A DNA stretch of 64,000 nucleotides, taken from contig NZ_JAAXOX010000001.1 in NCBI RefSeq assembly GCF_012396125.1, positions 1 to 64,000 of the forward strand, in the 5' to 3' direction. Shown piece by piece: positions 7,986-19,606 of the stretch. A model generated the notes under the pieces. The model saw only the letters and a program-made list of their open reading frames with translations. It was not told the origin of the DNA and did not search any database. A program made the position numbers and the translations under genes. The stretch is from Cellulomonas denverensis. Lineage in GTDB: Bacteria > Actinomycetota > Actinomycetes > Actinomycetales > Cellulomonadaceae. Every line of letters starts with the position of its first letter. Positions within the stretch are counted from its first letter, which is position 1.

Positions 7986-9568
7986 CCGCCGTCGCCGCCC
8001 TGACCGACCTGCAGGTCACCTACGGCCGGCACGCCCCGGCGGTCCGCGGCGTCTCGCTCGGCATCGCCCCCGGGGAGGTGCTGGCGGTGGTCGGCGAGTC
8101 CGGCTCCGGCAAGACCACCACCGCCTCGGCGCTGCTCGGACTGCTGCCCGCGGCCGGGCGGATCACCGGCGGCCGGATCGAGGTCGACGGCCTGGACGTC
8201 ACCCACGCCGGCGAGCGGGTCCGGCGCGGACTGCGCGGCCGGGTGATCGGCCTGGTCCCGCAGGACCCGATGGTCGGGCTCGACCCCACCCGGCGGGTGG
8301 GATCCCAGCTCGCCGAGGCGGTCCGGCTGCGCGACGTGCCCCGCCGGGCCGCCGGGGCCGAGGTGCACCGGCTGCTGCAAGAGGCCGGTGTCGACGACCC
8401 GGAGCTGCGCGCCCGCCAGTACCCGCACGAACTGTCCGGCGGCCTGCGCCAGCGGGTGCTGATCGCCCTGGCACTGGCCGGGCGCCCGCGATTGGTGGTG
8501 GCCGACGAGCCGACCTCCGCCCTGGACGTCACCGTGCAGCGCCGGATCCTCGACCACCTGGTCGGCCAGGTCCGCGAGTCCGGCACCGCCCTGCTGATCA
8601 TCACGCACGACCTGGCGATGGCCGCCGACCGGGCCGACCGGCTGGTGGTGATGCAGGACGGCCGGGTGGTGGAGCAGGGCACGGCCGCGGCGGTGATCGA
8701 CCGGCCGAGCGAGCCGTACACCCGTCGGCTGATCGCCGCCGCCCCCGGGCTGCGCGGCCTGCGCCCGCGGACCGACGACCTGCCCGGGGCGGACACCGTG
8801 CTCCGGCTGACCGGCGCCACGGTGGACTTCCCCGGCACCGGGCGGGCGCTGGACGGCGTCGACCTGGCGGTCCCCCGGGGCGGCACCCTGGCGGTGGTCG
8901 GCGAGTCCGGCTCCGGCAAGACCACCGCGCTGCGGGTCGCGCTCGGCCTGCAACGCCTCACCGCCGGCCGGGTCGAACTCGACGGCCAGGACGTCACCGG
9001 CGCCGGCTGGCGGCAGTGGCGACCGCTGCGCCGCCGGGTCCAGCTGGTGCACCAGAACCCGTTCGCCGCGCTGGATCCGCGGTTCACCGTGGCCGAGTCG
9101 GTGGCCGAACCGCTGGTGTCCTACCGGATCGGCGACCGGCGCTCGCGGCTGGCCCGGGCGGCCGAGCTGGTGGACCGGGTGGGACTGCCCTCGGACGCCC
9201 TGTCCCGGCTGCCGGCCGAACTGTCCGGCGGGCAGCGCCAGCGGGTGGCGATCGCCCGGGCGCTGGCCCTGTCGCCGGAACTGCTGCTGCTGGACGAGCC
9301 GGTCTCCGCGCTGGACGTGTCGGTGCAGGCGCAGATCCTGGACCTGCTGGCCGACCTGCAACGCGACCTCGGCGTGTCCTACCTGCTGGTCTCGCACGAC
9401 CTGGCCGTGGTGGCGCAGGTGGCACACCGGGTGGCGGTGCTGCACCGCGGCATCCTGGTCGAGTCCGGCCCGACCGCCCGGGTGTTCGGTTCCCCGGAGC
9501 ACGCCCGGACCCGGGAACTGCTGGACGCGGTGCCCGGCCGCCGCACCGCCCAGGGGGTGACCCGGTGA
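7982..9568 (+). CDS. Dual-domain ABC transporter ATPase
   Basis: The 528-residue protein fuses two complete ABC ATPase domains, as in many actinobacterial peptide importers. The first has a Walker A GESGSGKTT near residue 38, signature LSGGLRQRV and Walker B VVADEPTSALD. The second has Walker A near residue 306, LSGGQRQRVAIARAL, and LLLLDEPVSALD. Both look catalytically intact. ATG at 7982 overlaps the DppC-type permease stop. It powers import of the ligand bound by the lipoprotein at 4448-6097. Confidence 0.93.
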   Translation: MTAVAALTDLQVTYGRHAPAVRGVSLGIAPGEVLAVVGESGSGKTTTASALLGLLPAAGRITGGRIEVDGLDVTHAGERVRRGLRGRVIGLVPQDPMVGLDPTRRVGSQLAEAVRLRDVPRRAAGAEVHRLLQEAGVDDPELRARQYPHELSGGLRQRVLIALALAGRPRLVVADEPTSALDVTVQRRILDHLVGQVRESGTALLIITHDLAMAADRADRLVVMQDGRVVEQGTAAAVIDRPSEPYTRRLIAAAPGLRGLRPRTDDLPGADTVLRLTGATVDFPGTGRALDGVDLAVPRGGTLAVVGESGSGKTTALRVALGLQRLTAGRVELDGQDVTGAGWRQWRPLRRRVQLVHQNPFAALDPRFTVAESVAEPLVSYRIGDRRSRLARAAELVDRVGLPSDALSRLPAELSGGQRQRVAIARALALSPELLLLDEPVSALDVSVQAQILDLLADLQRDLGVSYLLVSHDLAVVAQVAHRVAVLHRGILVESGPTARVFGSPEHARTRELLDAVPGRRTAQGVTR

Positions 9569-10437
9569 CCGGGGCGCTGGACCTGGTGCAGCTGCGGTCC
9601 TTCGTCGCGATCGCGGACTGCGGTGGCTTCGGCCGGGCGGCGGTCGCCCTGCACCTGAGCCAGCCGACGGTCAGCCAGCACGTGCGCAGCCTGGAACGGG
9701 GGCTGCGCCAGACCCTGGTGGAGCGGCACGGCCGGGGCACCCGGTTCACCCCGGCCGGGGAGCGGCTGCTGGCCGAGGCCCGCCGGATCCTGGCGGTGCA
9801 CGACGACGCCCTGGCCCGGCTGGACGCGGCCGGCCGGCGCACCGTGGTGGTCGGCTCCACCGAGACCGCCGCCGAGCAGGTGCTGCCCGGGCTGCTCACC
9901 GCGCTGCGCGGCGCCTATCCCGGCCGGCCGGTGCAGTTCAGCATCGATCGCTCGACCCAGATGACCGAGGCGATCGAGCGCGGGTCGATCGACGTGGCTG
10001 TGCTGCTCGCGCTCGGCCCGCAGACCCCGGGCCGGCCGGTGGGCACCCTGCCGCTGCGCTGGTTCGCCCGCCCCGGGCTCGATCTGGGCGGGACCGTGCC
10101 GCTGGTCGCCTACTCCGAGCCGTGCGGGATGCGCCGCCGTGCGCTGTCCGAACTGGGCGAGGCGGGCCGGGTGGTCGAGCTGGCCGCCGAGTCCACCAGC
10201 CTGGAGGGCGTGATCGCCGCCGCACGGGCCGGGATCGGGGTGGCCGTGCTGCCCAGTGCGGGCGCCGCCCCGGACGGCCTGGTCGAACGCACCGATCTGC
10301 CCCCGCTCGGCGTCGCCGCCATCCACCTGGCCGTGCGCCGCGGGCTGGACGTCGACCTGGAGTCGGCCGCCCTGGGCGCCCTGGAGACCTTCTTCGCCAC
10401 CCTCACCGCACCGGAGACCGCCGATGACCCGCACTGA
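9565..10437 (+). CDS. LysR-family transcriptional regulator
   Basis: The 290-residue product has an N-terminal winged helix-turn-helix (residues 5-64, including SQPTVSQHVRSLERGL) and a LysR-type effector-binding domain. GTG at 9565 overlaps the ATPase stop, so the regulator is made from inside the operon it probably controls. A perfect ATC-N9-GAT palindrome 320 bp before the monooxygenase start (1749-1771) is the obvious target. In other bacteria CysB and Cbl, also LysR proteins, run sulfur-starvation genes; this is not clearly orthologous to either. Confidence 0.88.
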   Translation: MTGALDLVQLRSFVAIADCGGFGRAAVALHLSQPTVSQHVRSLERGLRQTLVERHGRGTRFTPAGERLLAEARRILAVHDDALARLDAAGRRTVVVGSTETAAEQVLPGLLTALRGAYPGRPVQFSIDRSTQMTEAIERGSIDVAVLLALGPQTPGRPVGTLPLRWFARPGLDLGGTVPLVAYSEPCGMRRRALSELGEAGRVVELAAESTSLEGVIAAARAGIGVAVLPSAGAAPDGLVERTDLPPLGVAAIHLAVRRGLDVDLESAALGALETFFATLTAPETADDPH

Positions 10438-11284
10438 GCACCTGATCGACCCGCCGGAACTGGACCGGCTGCTGCACACCGGCACGCCGGTCCGGCTGCT
10501 GGACGTGCGCTGGACCCTGGCGGTCCCGGACGGCCGTCCGGCCTACCGCGCCGGACACCTGCCCGGGGCGGTCTACGTCGACCTGGACACCGAGCTGGCC
10601 GCCCCACCCGGTCCGGGCGGACGGCACCCGCTGCCCGAGCTCGGCGCGTTGCAGGCCGCGGCCCGCCGCTGGGGGCTGCGCACCGGCGAGGCGGTGGTGG
10701 TCTACGACGACAACGCCGGCCAGTCCGCAGCCCGGGCCTGGTGGCTGCTGCGCTGGGCGGGCCTGACCGACGTCCGGCTGCTGGACGGCGGGCTGGCCGC
10801 CTGGGCCGGGGCGGGTCTGCCGCTGTCCACCGCCGAGCCGGAGCCCGAGCCCGGCGACGTCACGCTGTCCGCCGGGCACCTGCCCACCCTGGACGCCGAC
10901 GGCGCCGCACGGGCCGAGCTGCTGCTGGACGCCCGGGCGGGCGAACGCTACCGGGGCGAGGTCGAACCGATCGACCCACGGCCCGGCCACATCCCGGGGG
11001 CGCTCAGCGCGCCCACCGCCCAGAACGTCGACGCCGGTGGCCGCTTCCACCCCACCGCCGCGCTGACCGCCCGGTTCACCGCCCTGGGCGCCCGGCCCGG
11101 CCGGCCGGTGGGCGTGTACTGCGGTTCCGGCGTCACTGCGGCCCATCAGGCGCTGGCGCTCACCGTCGCCGGCTTCGACCCGGTGCTCTACCCCGGCTCC
11201 TGGTCCGCCTGGTCCGCCGACCCCACCCGCCCGGCCGCCCTCGGGCAGCCGGATCCCGTCCTCGCCGAGGAGGCACCGCGATGA
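10424..11284 (+). CDS. Thiosulfate/3-mercaptopyruvate sulfurtransferase (two rhodanese domains)
   Basis: The 286-residue protein carries two rhodanese domains. The first (residues about 5-135) has YDDNAGQSAARAWWLL and no active-site cysteine. The second has the catalytic loop YCGSGVTA with Cys near residue 233, as in SseA-type enzymes. It transfers sulfane sulfur from thiosulfate or 3-mercaptopyruvate to an acceptor. It overlaps the LysR gene by 14 bp and the next gene by 4 bp. In this operon it may process sulfur released by the monooxygenases. Confidence 0.88.
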   Translation: MTRTEHLIDPPELDRLLHTGTPVRLLDVRWTLAVPDGRPAYRAGHLPGAVYVDLDTELAAPPGPGGRHPLPELGALQAAARRWGLRTGEAVVVYDDNAGQSAARAWWLLRWAGLTDVRLLDGGLAAWAGAGLPLSTAEPEPEPGDVTLSAGHLPTLDADGAARAELLLDARAGERYRGEVEPIDPRPGHIPGALSAPTAQNVDAGGRFHPTAALTARFTALGARPGRPVGVYCGSGVTAAHQALALTVAGFDPVLYPGSWSAWSADPTRPAALGQPDPVLAEEAPR

Positions 11285-11951
11285 CCATCACCGACCCGGC
11301 CACCACCGCCGCCACCCGTACCTGGTCCGAGCCCGAGCACCTGGCGCCCCGCGGCACCGTCGTGCTGCTGGCCGGACGGGGTGAGACCCCGGAGGTGTAC
11401 CAGCGCTTCGGCAGCCGGATCGCCGCCGACGCCTACCGGGTGATCGCCGTCGACGACGACCCGGCCGCCGCGGCCACCGCCGCCGCCCTGCTCGCGGACC
11501 CCGGACTGCCCGGGCCGCGGGTGCTGGCCGGGGCACGCCCGGACGCGGTGCTGCTGGCCGGCCTGCCGGTCCGGCCGGGGCCGCTGGGCCGGGCGTGGGG
11601 TGGCAGCTGGGAGACCGAGATCGCCGCGCGCACCGCCTGCCCGAACCACCGGGCGGTGCTGGCCCGCAGCGCCCGGGGCGGCATCGCCGAGGCCCTGCGC
11701 ACCGCCCCGCCGATCGTCCGGGTCTCCCCCGGTGAGCTGGGCGTCCCGGTGCTGGCCGTGCACGGCGCCGCCGACCCGATCAGCCCGGCCGAGGAGGCGG
11801 TGCCCGCCCTGCGGGAGCTCGGCGCGCAGGTGCACCTGGTCGCCGACGGCCTGCACGACGTGCTCAACGACGTCCAGCACCGCTCGGTGGCCGCCACGGT
11901 GATCCTGTTCCTGGAGCGGCTGCGCGCCGGCGCGGACCTGGTGCGGCCGGC

Positions 11952-11955
<4 letters not shown>
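11281..11955 (+). CDS. Alpha/beta-hydrolase-like protein with degenerate active site
   Basis: The 224-residue product resembles a small alpha/beta hydrolase. It opens with a beta-strand and GRGETPEVYQRFG, and a C-terminal half reads PVLAVHGAADPISPAEEAVPAL followed by GLHDVLND, supplying the usual acid and histidine. No GxSxG nucleophile elbow is visible where one is expected; that region is Pro/Gly/Arg-rich. It may be non-hydrolytic, or its nucleophile may be unconventional. It overlaps genes on both sides by 4 bp within the operon. Its substrate and role are unknown. Confidence 0.7.
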
Positions 11956-13292
<1,337 letters not shown>

Positions 13293-13305
13293 GAGGACCC
13301 GAACC

Positions 13306-13848
13306 ATGACCACCCTGCTCACCGGCGGCCCGCGTGTCGTCGCCCTCACCGGCAACCCCCGTACCGGCTCGCGCACCGCCGCCGCGGCGGAGACCACCGC
13401 CGCCCACCTGGCCCGTGAACTCGGCTGGGACGGCGCGGTGACCGCCCTGGACCTGGCCGTGATCGGCCCGGAACTGCTCGCCGCCGACCACCCGCGGGCC
13501 GACATCGCCCTGCGCACCGCCGCCGACGCCGCGCTGCTGGTGGTCGCCACCCCGGTGCACAAGGCCAGCTTCACCGGGCTGCTGAAGTCCTTCCTCGACC
13601 TGTACGGACCGCGCGGCCTGGCCGGGGTGGTGGCCGTGCCGCTGGTGGTGCCGGGCGACCCCGGTCACAGCCTGGTCGGCGACCTGCACCTGCGGCCGGT
13701 GCTGGTCGAGCTCGGTGCCGTGCTGCCGACCCGGTCGCTGGTGGTCACCGCCGGCGCCCTGCCCGACCTCGACGACCACCTGGACACCTGGTGGTCCACC
13801 GAGGGCCCCGCCCTGCGCCGCGCCGTGACCGTGGAGGTGACCCGATGA
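13306..13848 (+). CDS. NAD(P)H-dependent FMN reductase (SsuE-like)
   Basis: The 180-residue flavodoxin-fold protein has an N-terminal FMN-phosphate loop (VALTGNPRTGSRT) and the block TPVHKASFTGLLKSFLDLYG near residue 83, which is typical of SsuE. SsuE proteins supply FMNH2 to SsuD-type monooxygenases, which fits the SsuD-like gene at the operon head. It follows the GlcD-type gene after 13 bp with a GAGAGGA binding site and overlaps the next gene by 4 bp. Confidence 0.88.
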   Translation: MTTLLTGGPRVVALTGNPRTGSRTAAAAETTAAHLARELGWDGAVTALDLAVIGPELLAADHPRADIALRTAADAALLVVATPVHKASFTGLLKSFLDLYGPRGLAGVVAVPLVVPGDPGHSLVGDLHLRPVLVELGAVLPTRSLVVTAGALPDLDDHLDTWWSTEGPALRRAVTVEVTR

Positions 13849-14396
13849 GCACCCTGAGCCGCCTGGAGGCCGACCTGATCGAGCAGGACGAGCCGCAGCT
13901 CACCCCCGACCAGTACAAGTCGGTGTTCCGCCGGCACGCCGCCGGGGTCGCGGTGGTGACCCTGCTCGGCGACCGGGGGCCGGTCGGCTTCACCGCCACC
14001 TCGGTGATCTCGGTCTCCGCCGCACCGCCGCTGCTGGCGTTCTCGATCGACTCCGGCTCCTCGTCCTGGCCCGCGCTGGCCCGGACCCGCACCCTGGTGG
14101 TCAGCTTCCTGGCGCACGACCAGGCCGACCTGTCCACCCGGTTCGCCGCCCGGGGCGAGGACCGGTTCGCCGCCGGTGGCTGGTCCACGCTGCCCACCGG
14201 CGAGCCGGTGCTGGACGGGGCGCAGTCCTGGGTCCGCGGCCGGGTGGTGCAGCGCACGCCGGTCGGCACCAGCTATCTGGTCAGCGTGCGCGCCCTGGAC
14301 CACGGCACCCGGGAGGACGCCGAGCCACTGGTGTACCGCGACCGCCGGTACTACGCCCTCGCCGCCGTGGACGGGACATCCGCCGCCAACCGGTAG
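13845..14396 (+). CDS. Flavin reductase domain protein (FMN reductase)
   Basis: The 183-residue protein is a flavin-reductase-like domain of the HpaC/DszD class (RHAAGVAVVTLLGDRGPVGFTATSV near residue 27, then PPLLAFSID). These split-barrel enzymes pass reduced flavin to two-component monooxygenases. The operon thus has two unrelated reductases, matching its two unrelated oxygenases. ATG at 13845 overlaps the previous stop, and this is the last gene. No strong hairpin follows. Confidence 0.88.
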   Translation: MSTLSRLEADLIEQDEPQLTPDQYKSVFRRHAAGVAVVTLLGDRGPVGFTATSVISVSAAPPLLAFSIDSGSSSWPALARTRTLVVSFLAHDQADLSTRFAARGEDRFAAGGWSTLPTGEPVLDGAQSWVRGRVVQRTPVGTSYLVSVRALDHGTREDAEPLVYRDRRYYALAAVDGTSAANR

Positions 14397-14493
14397 CCCC
14401 ACCGGCGCGAGTGCGTCACCCCTGCTCCGACCTCGGCAGCGCCGCTCCCGCACTCGGCGCCGGAGCACCGACCTCACCACCCTGGACGGCTAA

Positions 14494-14522
14494 TCAGAAC
14501 GATTCTCATTATGTGTTAGGTT
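14494..14522 (+). promoter_or_regulatory. Zur-like operator over the aztD promoter
   Basis: TCAGAACGATTCTCA (14494-14508) is a near-palindrome, one base short of TGAGAA-N3-TTCTCA, in the style of Fur/Zur boxes. A -10-like TAGGTT lies at 14517-14522, so the operator covers the -35 region and binding would block transcription. It stands out as AT-richer than its surroundings. The downstream zinc chaperone gene supports Zur as the repressor. Confidence 0.6.
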
Positions 14523-14585
14523 CGGCGGCGACACGTCACCCCCTCCCCGGAAGGAGTCGGCGCGGCCCGTCCGCGCCTCGCCACC

Positions 14586-15926
14586 ATGAACACCCGCACC
14601 CGACCCCTCGCCACGCTCGGCGCCGGCCTGACCGCCGCCCTGCTGCTGGCCGCCTGCGGTCAGTCCGAGGACGCCGCCACCCCGGCCGCCTCGACCACCC
14701 CGGAGCCCGCCGCGACCTCCGCCGAGTCCGCCAGCCTCAAGCCGCGGCTGGTGCTGACCTACGACGGCGGGATCCAGGTCCTGGACGCCACCACCCTGGA
14801 GCCGGTCGCCGACCTGGAGCTGGACGGCTTCAACCGGGTCAACCCGGCCGGCGACGGGCGGCACGTGATGGTGTCCACCGCCGGCGGATTCCAGGTGCTC
14901 GACGCCGGGACCTGGGAGCAGGCGCACGGCGACCACGCGCACTACTTCGTCGCCGAGCCCCGGCTGACCGACCTGGTCTACGACGCTGAGACGCCGGGCC
15001 ACGTCGTGGTGCACGAGGGCCGCACCGCGTTGTTCGACGACGGCACCGGCCAGGTCACGATCGTCGACTCCGCGGACATCGCCGACCCGGACACCGAGCG
15101 CCGCGCGTTCACCACCCCGCAGGCGCACCACGGCGTCGCGGTGGAACTCTCCGACGGCAGCGTGGTGGTCTCAGAGGGCGACGAGGACACCCGCACCGGC
15201 ATCCGGCTACTGGCCGCCGACGGCGCACAGACCGCGGCCGACGACCAGTGCCCCGGCGTGCACGGCGAGGCGGTGGCGGCCGACGAGACGGTGGTGATCG
15301 GCTGCGAGGACGGCGCCCTGATCGTCGCCGGCGGCCAGATCACCAAGGTCACGTCTCCGGACGCCTACGGCCGGATCGGCAACCAGGCCGGCTCCGAGGA
15401 CTCCCCGATCGTGCTCGGCGACTACAAGTCCGACCCGGACGCCGACCTGGAGCGCCCGACCCGGGTCAGCCTGATCGACACCCGGACCGCCGAGCTGACC
15501 CTGGTGGACCTGCCGTCCTCCTACACCTTCCGGTCGCTGGCGCGCGGCGATGACGGGGAGGCTCTGGTGCTCGGCACCGACGGCAACCTGCACGTGATCG
15601 ACCCGGAGACCGGCACCCTGGTCCGCTCGATGCCGGTGCTGGACGCCTGGGAGGAGCCGGAGGACTGGCAGCAGCCGCGCCCGGCGATCCAGGTGCACGA
15701 GGGCACCGCCTACATCGCCGACCCGGCGCACGACCGGCTGCTGGCGGTGGACGTCCTGACCGGCGAGGTCTGGAACACCGCCGACCTCACGGTCACCCCG
15801 AACGAGCTGACCGTGGCCACCGGCGAGGCCGCGAGCCACGAGGCGCACGACGAGCACGCGGACGAGCACGAGGACCACGCCGACGAGCACGACGACCACG
15901 ACCACGACGAGCACGAGGACCACTGA
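14586..15926 (+). CDS. aztD: Zinc metallochaperone AztD (secreted lipoprotein)
   Basis: The 446-residue precursor has a lipoprotein signal (lipobox LAAC, Cys near residue 24), a beta-propeller body, and a C-terminal tail of repeated His/Asp/Glu from about residue 415. This matches AztD, a periplasmic zinc chaperone that hands Zn(II) to the AztC binding protein of the AztABC importer. A short HGDHAHY metal-type motif lies near residue 116. No aztABC genes are in the window. The best Shine-Dalgarno, GGAAGGAG at 14549-14556, is about 30 nt before the ATG, which is unusually far, yet no other in-frame start fits between. Confidence 0.85.
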   Translation: MNTRTRPLATLGAGLTAALLLAACGQSEDAATPAASTTPEPAATSAESASLKPRLVLTYDGGIQVLDATTLEPVADLELDGFNRVNPAGDGRHVMVSTAGGFQVLDAGTWEQAHGDHAHYFVAEPRLTDLVYDAETPGHVVVHEGRTALFDDGTGQVTIVDSADIADPDTERRAFTTPQAHHGVAVELSDGSVVVSEGDEDTRTGIRLLAADGAQTAADDQCPGVHGEAVAADETVVIGCEDGALIVAGGQITKVTSPDAYGRIGNQAGSEDSPIVLGDYKSDPDADLERPTRVSLIDTRTAELTLVDLPSSYTFRSLARGDDGEALVLGTDGNLHVIDPETGTLVRSMPVLDAWEEPEDWQQPRPAIQVHEGTAYIADPAHDRLLAVDVLTGEVWNTADLTVTPNELTVATGEAASHEAHDEHADEHEDHADEHDDHDHDEHEDH

Positions 15927-15940
15927 CCCGTCCTGACACG

Positions 15941-15984
15941 CCACGGCCCGGCCCCGCGACGACATCCGCGGGGCCGGGCCGTGG
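15941..15984. terminator. Bidirectional terminator hairpin
   Basis: Perfect 18-bp GC-rich arms (15941-15958 and 15967-15984) surround an 8-nt loop. It lies between the converging aztD and the small minus-strand gene ending at 15991, so it can serve both. Confidence 0.85.
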
Positions 15985-15990
15985 TCGTGG

Positions 15991-16260
15991 TCAGTGCGAC
16001 CGCAGGGCGTCGATCAGCTGGTCCTTGGTCATGCTGGACCGGCCGTCGATGTCGAGTTCGGCGGCACGCTTGCGCAGGTCGTCGACCGTCCAGTCGTCGT
16101 AGGACCCCGACTCGCCGCCCTTCCTGCCCACGCTGCTGCGGCCCCGGGCGGCGGCGGCATTGGCGATCCGCGCGGACTTCTCCTTGCTGTTGCCCTCGTC
16201 CCGGAGCTCCTCGTACAGCTCCTTGTCCTTGACGCTGGGACCGGGATCACGTTCCGGCAT
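15991..16260 (-). CDS. Small Rho-N/SAP-like domain protein (DUF7218-like)
   Basis: The 89-residue protein is charged throughout. The N-terminal half (DKELYEELRDEGNSKEKSARIANAAAARG) resembles DUF7218. The C-terminal half (WTVDDLRKRAAELDIDGRSSMTKDQLIDAL) is a Rho termination factor N-terminal/SAP-like helix-extended-loop-helix that can bind nucleic acid. The start has a GGAGGT site 5 nt upstream. Such proteins are common in actinobacteria and of unknown function. Confidence 0.82.
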   Translation of the reverse strand: MPERDPGPSVKDKELYEELRDEGNSKEKSARIANAAAARGRSSVGRKGGESGSYDDWTVDDLRKRAAELDIDGRSSMTKDQLIDALRSH

Positions 16261-16352
16261 GGTGGACCTCCTTCGGCGTTCCTCCGACTGTGCGCCGGGC
16301 CGGGCCGGTCCGCATCTCAGCCGTCAGCTCACCCGGCGGCTCACCCGTCAGC

Positions 16353-16826
16353 TCACCCGTCCAGGAACCGCCGCACCGCCTCGACCACCAGCGCATGGTC
16401 GTCGGCCTGCGCCAGCCCGGAGACGGTCACCACCCCGACGATCCCGACCCCCTCGACGTGCACCGGGAACGCCCCGCCGTGCGCGGCGTAGCGCTGCACC
16501 GACAACTGCTGCTTGTCCGCGAAGGTCGTCCCGGCCGCCCGGTGCCGCAGGCCCTGCAGGTACGACGAGGTGCCGAAGCGCTCCACCACCCGGGCCTTGC
16601 GCTCGATCCAGCTGTCGTTGTCCGGGCTGGTGCCGGGCCGGGCGGCGTGGAACAGCTGCTGGCGGCCACGCCGGATATCGACGGTCACCGCCAGGTCGCG
16701 CTCCATCGCGAGTTCCACCAGCAGGGTGCCCAGCTCCCACGCGTCGTCATTGCTGAAGGTCGCGAACCGCAGCTCACGCTCCTGCTGTGCCACCTCCGCC
16801 ACCAGGCGGGTCAGATCGTCGCTCAT
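16353..16826 (-). CDS. UPF0303 / heme-degrading-like (GlcG-HbpS fold) protein
   Basis: The 157-residue protein has the GlcG/HbpS-like fold of the UPF0303 family, with FSNDDAWELGTLLVELA near residue 23 and HGGAFPVHVEGVGIVGVVTVSG near residue 114. No signal peptide is seen, so it is probably cytoplasmic. Relatives are annotated as heme-degrading or of unknown function; the sequence alone does not decide. A CATCCT hexamer 7 nt before the ATG could be a -10 box for a leaderless transcript. Confidence 0.82.
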   Translation of the reverse strand: MSDDLTRLVAEVAQQERELRFATFSNDDAWELGTLLVELAMERDLAVTVDIRRGRQQLFHAARPGTSPDNDSWIERKARVVERFGTSSYLQGLRHRAAGTTFADKQQLSVQRYAAHGGAFPVHVEGVGIVGVVTVSGLAQADDHALVVEAVRRFLDG

Positions 16827-16923
16827 ACCCGCCAGGATGGCACCACCCGGCCGGGCCGACAGCGGAACGGGTCACTCGGACGGGCCGGGCCGAACGTCAC
16901 ATCCGGACGACTTCGGCAGGTCC

Positions 16924-16929
16924 TAGCGT
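16924..16929 (+). promoter_or_regulatory. -10 box before the membrane pyrophosphatase
   Basis: TAGCGT fits the TANNNT -10 used across this window and would start a transcript near 16936, about 35 nt before the GTG at 16971. No clear -35 is seen, and the start lacks a strong Shine-Dalgarno sequence. Confidence 0.4.
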
Positions 16930-16970
16930 CGTGGTGGAACAGCAATGACGCTCTCAACCGGAAGTGCATC

Positions 16971-19568
<2,598 letters not shown>

Positions 19569-19606
19569 CCCGGAGTTGCACCGGGCCGTGCGGGCCCGGC
19601 GGCCGA

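Noticed and set aside
16290-16970. An extended N-terminus for the pyrophosphatase
   Set aside because: The frame is open but runs antisense through the UPF0303 gene and gives no family-like sequence; GTG at 16971 after a -10 box is the better start.
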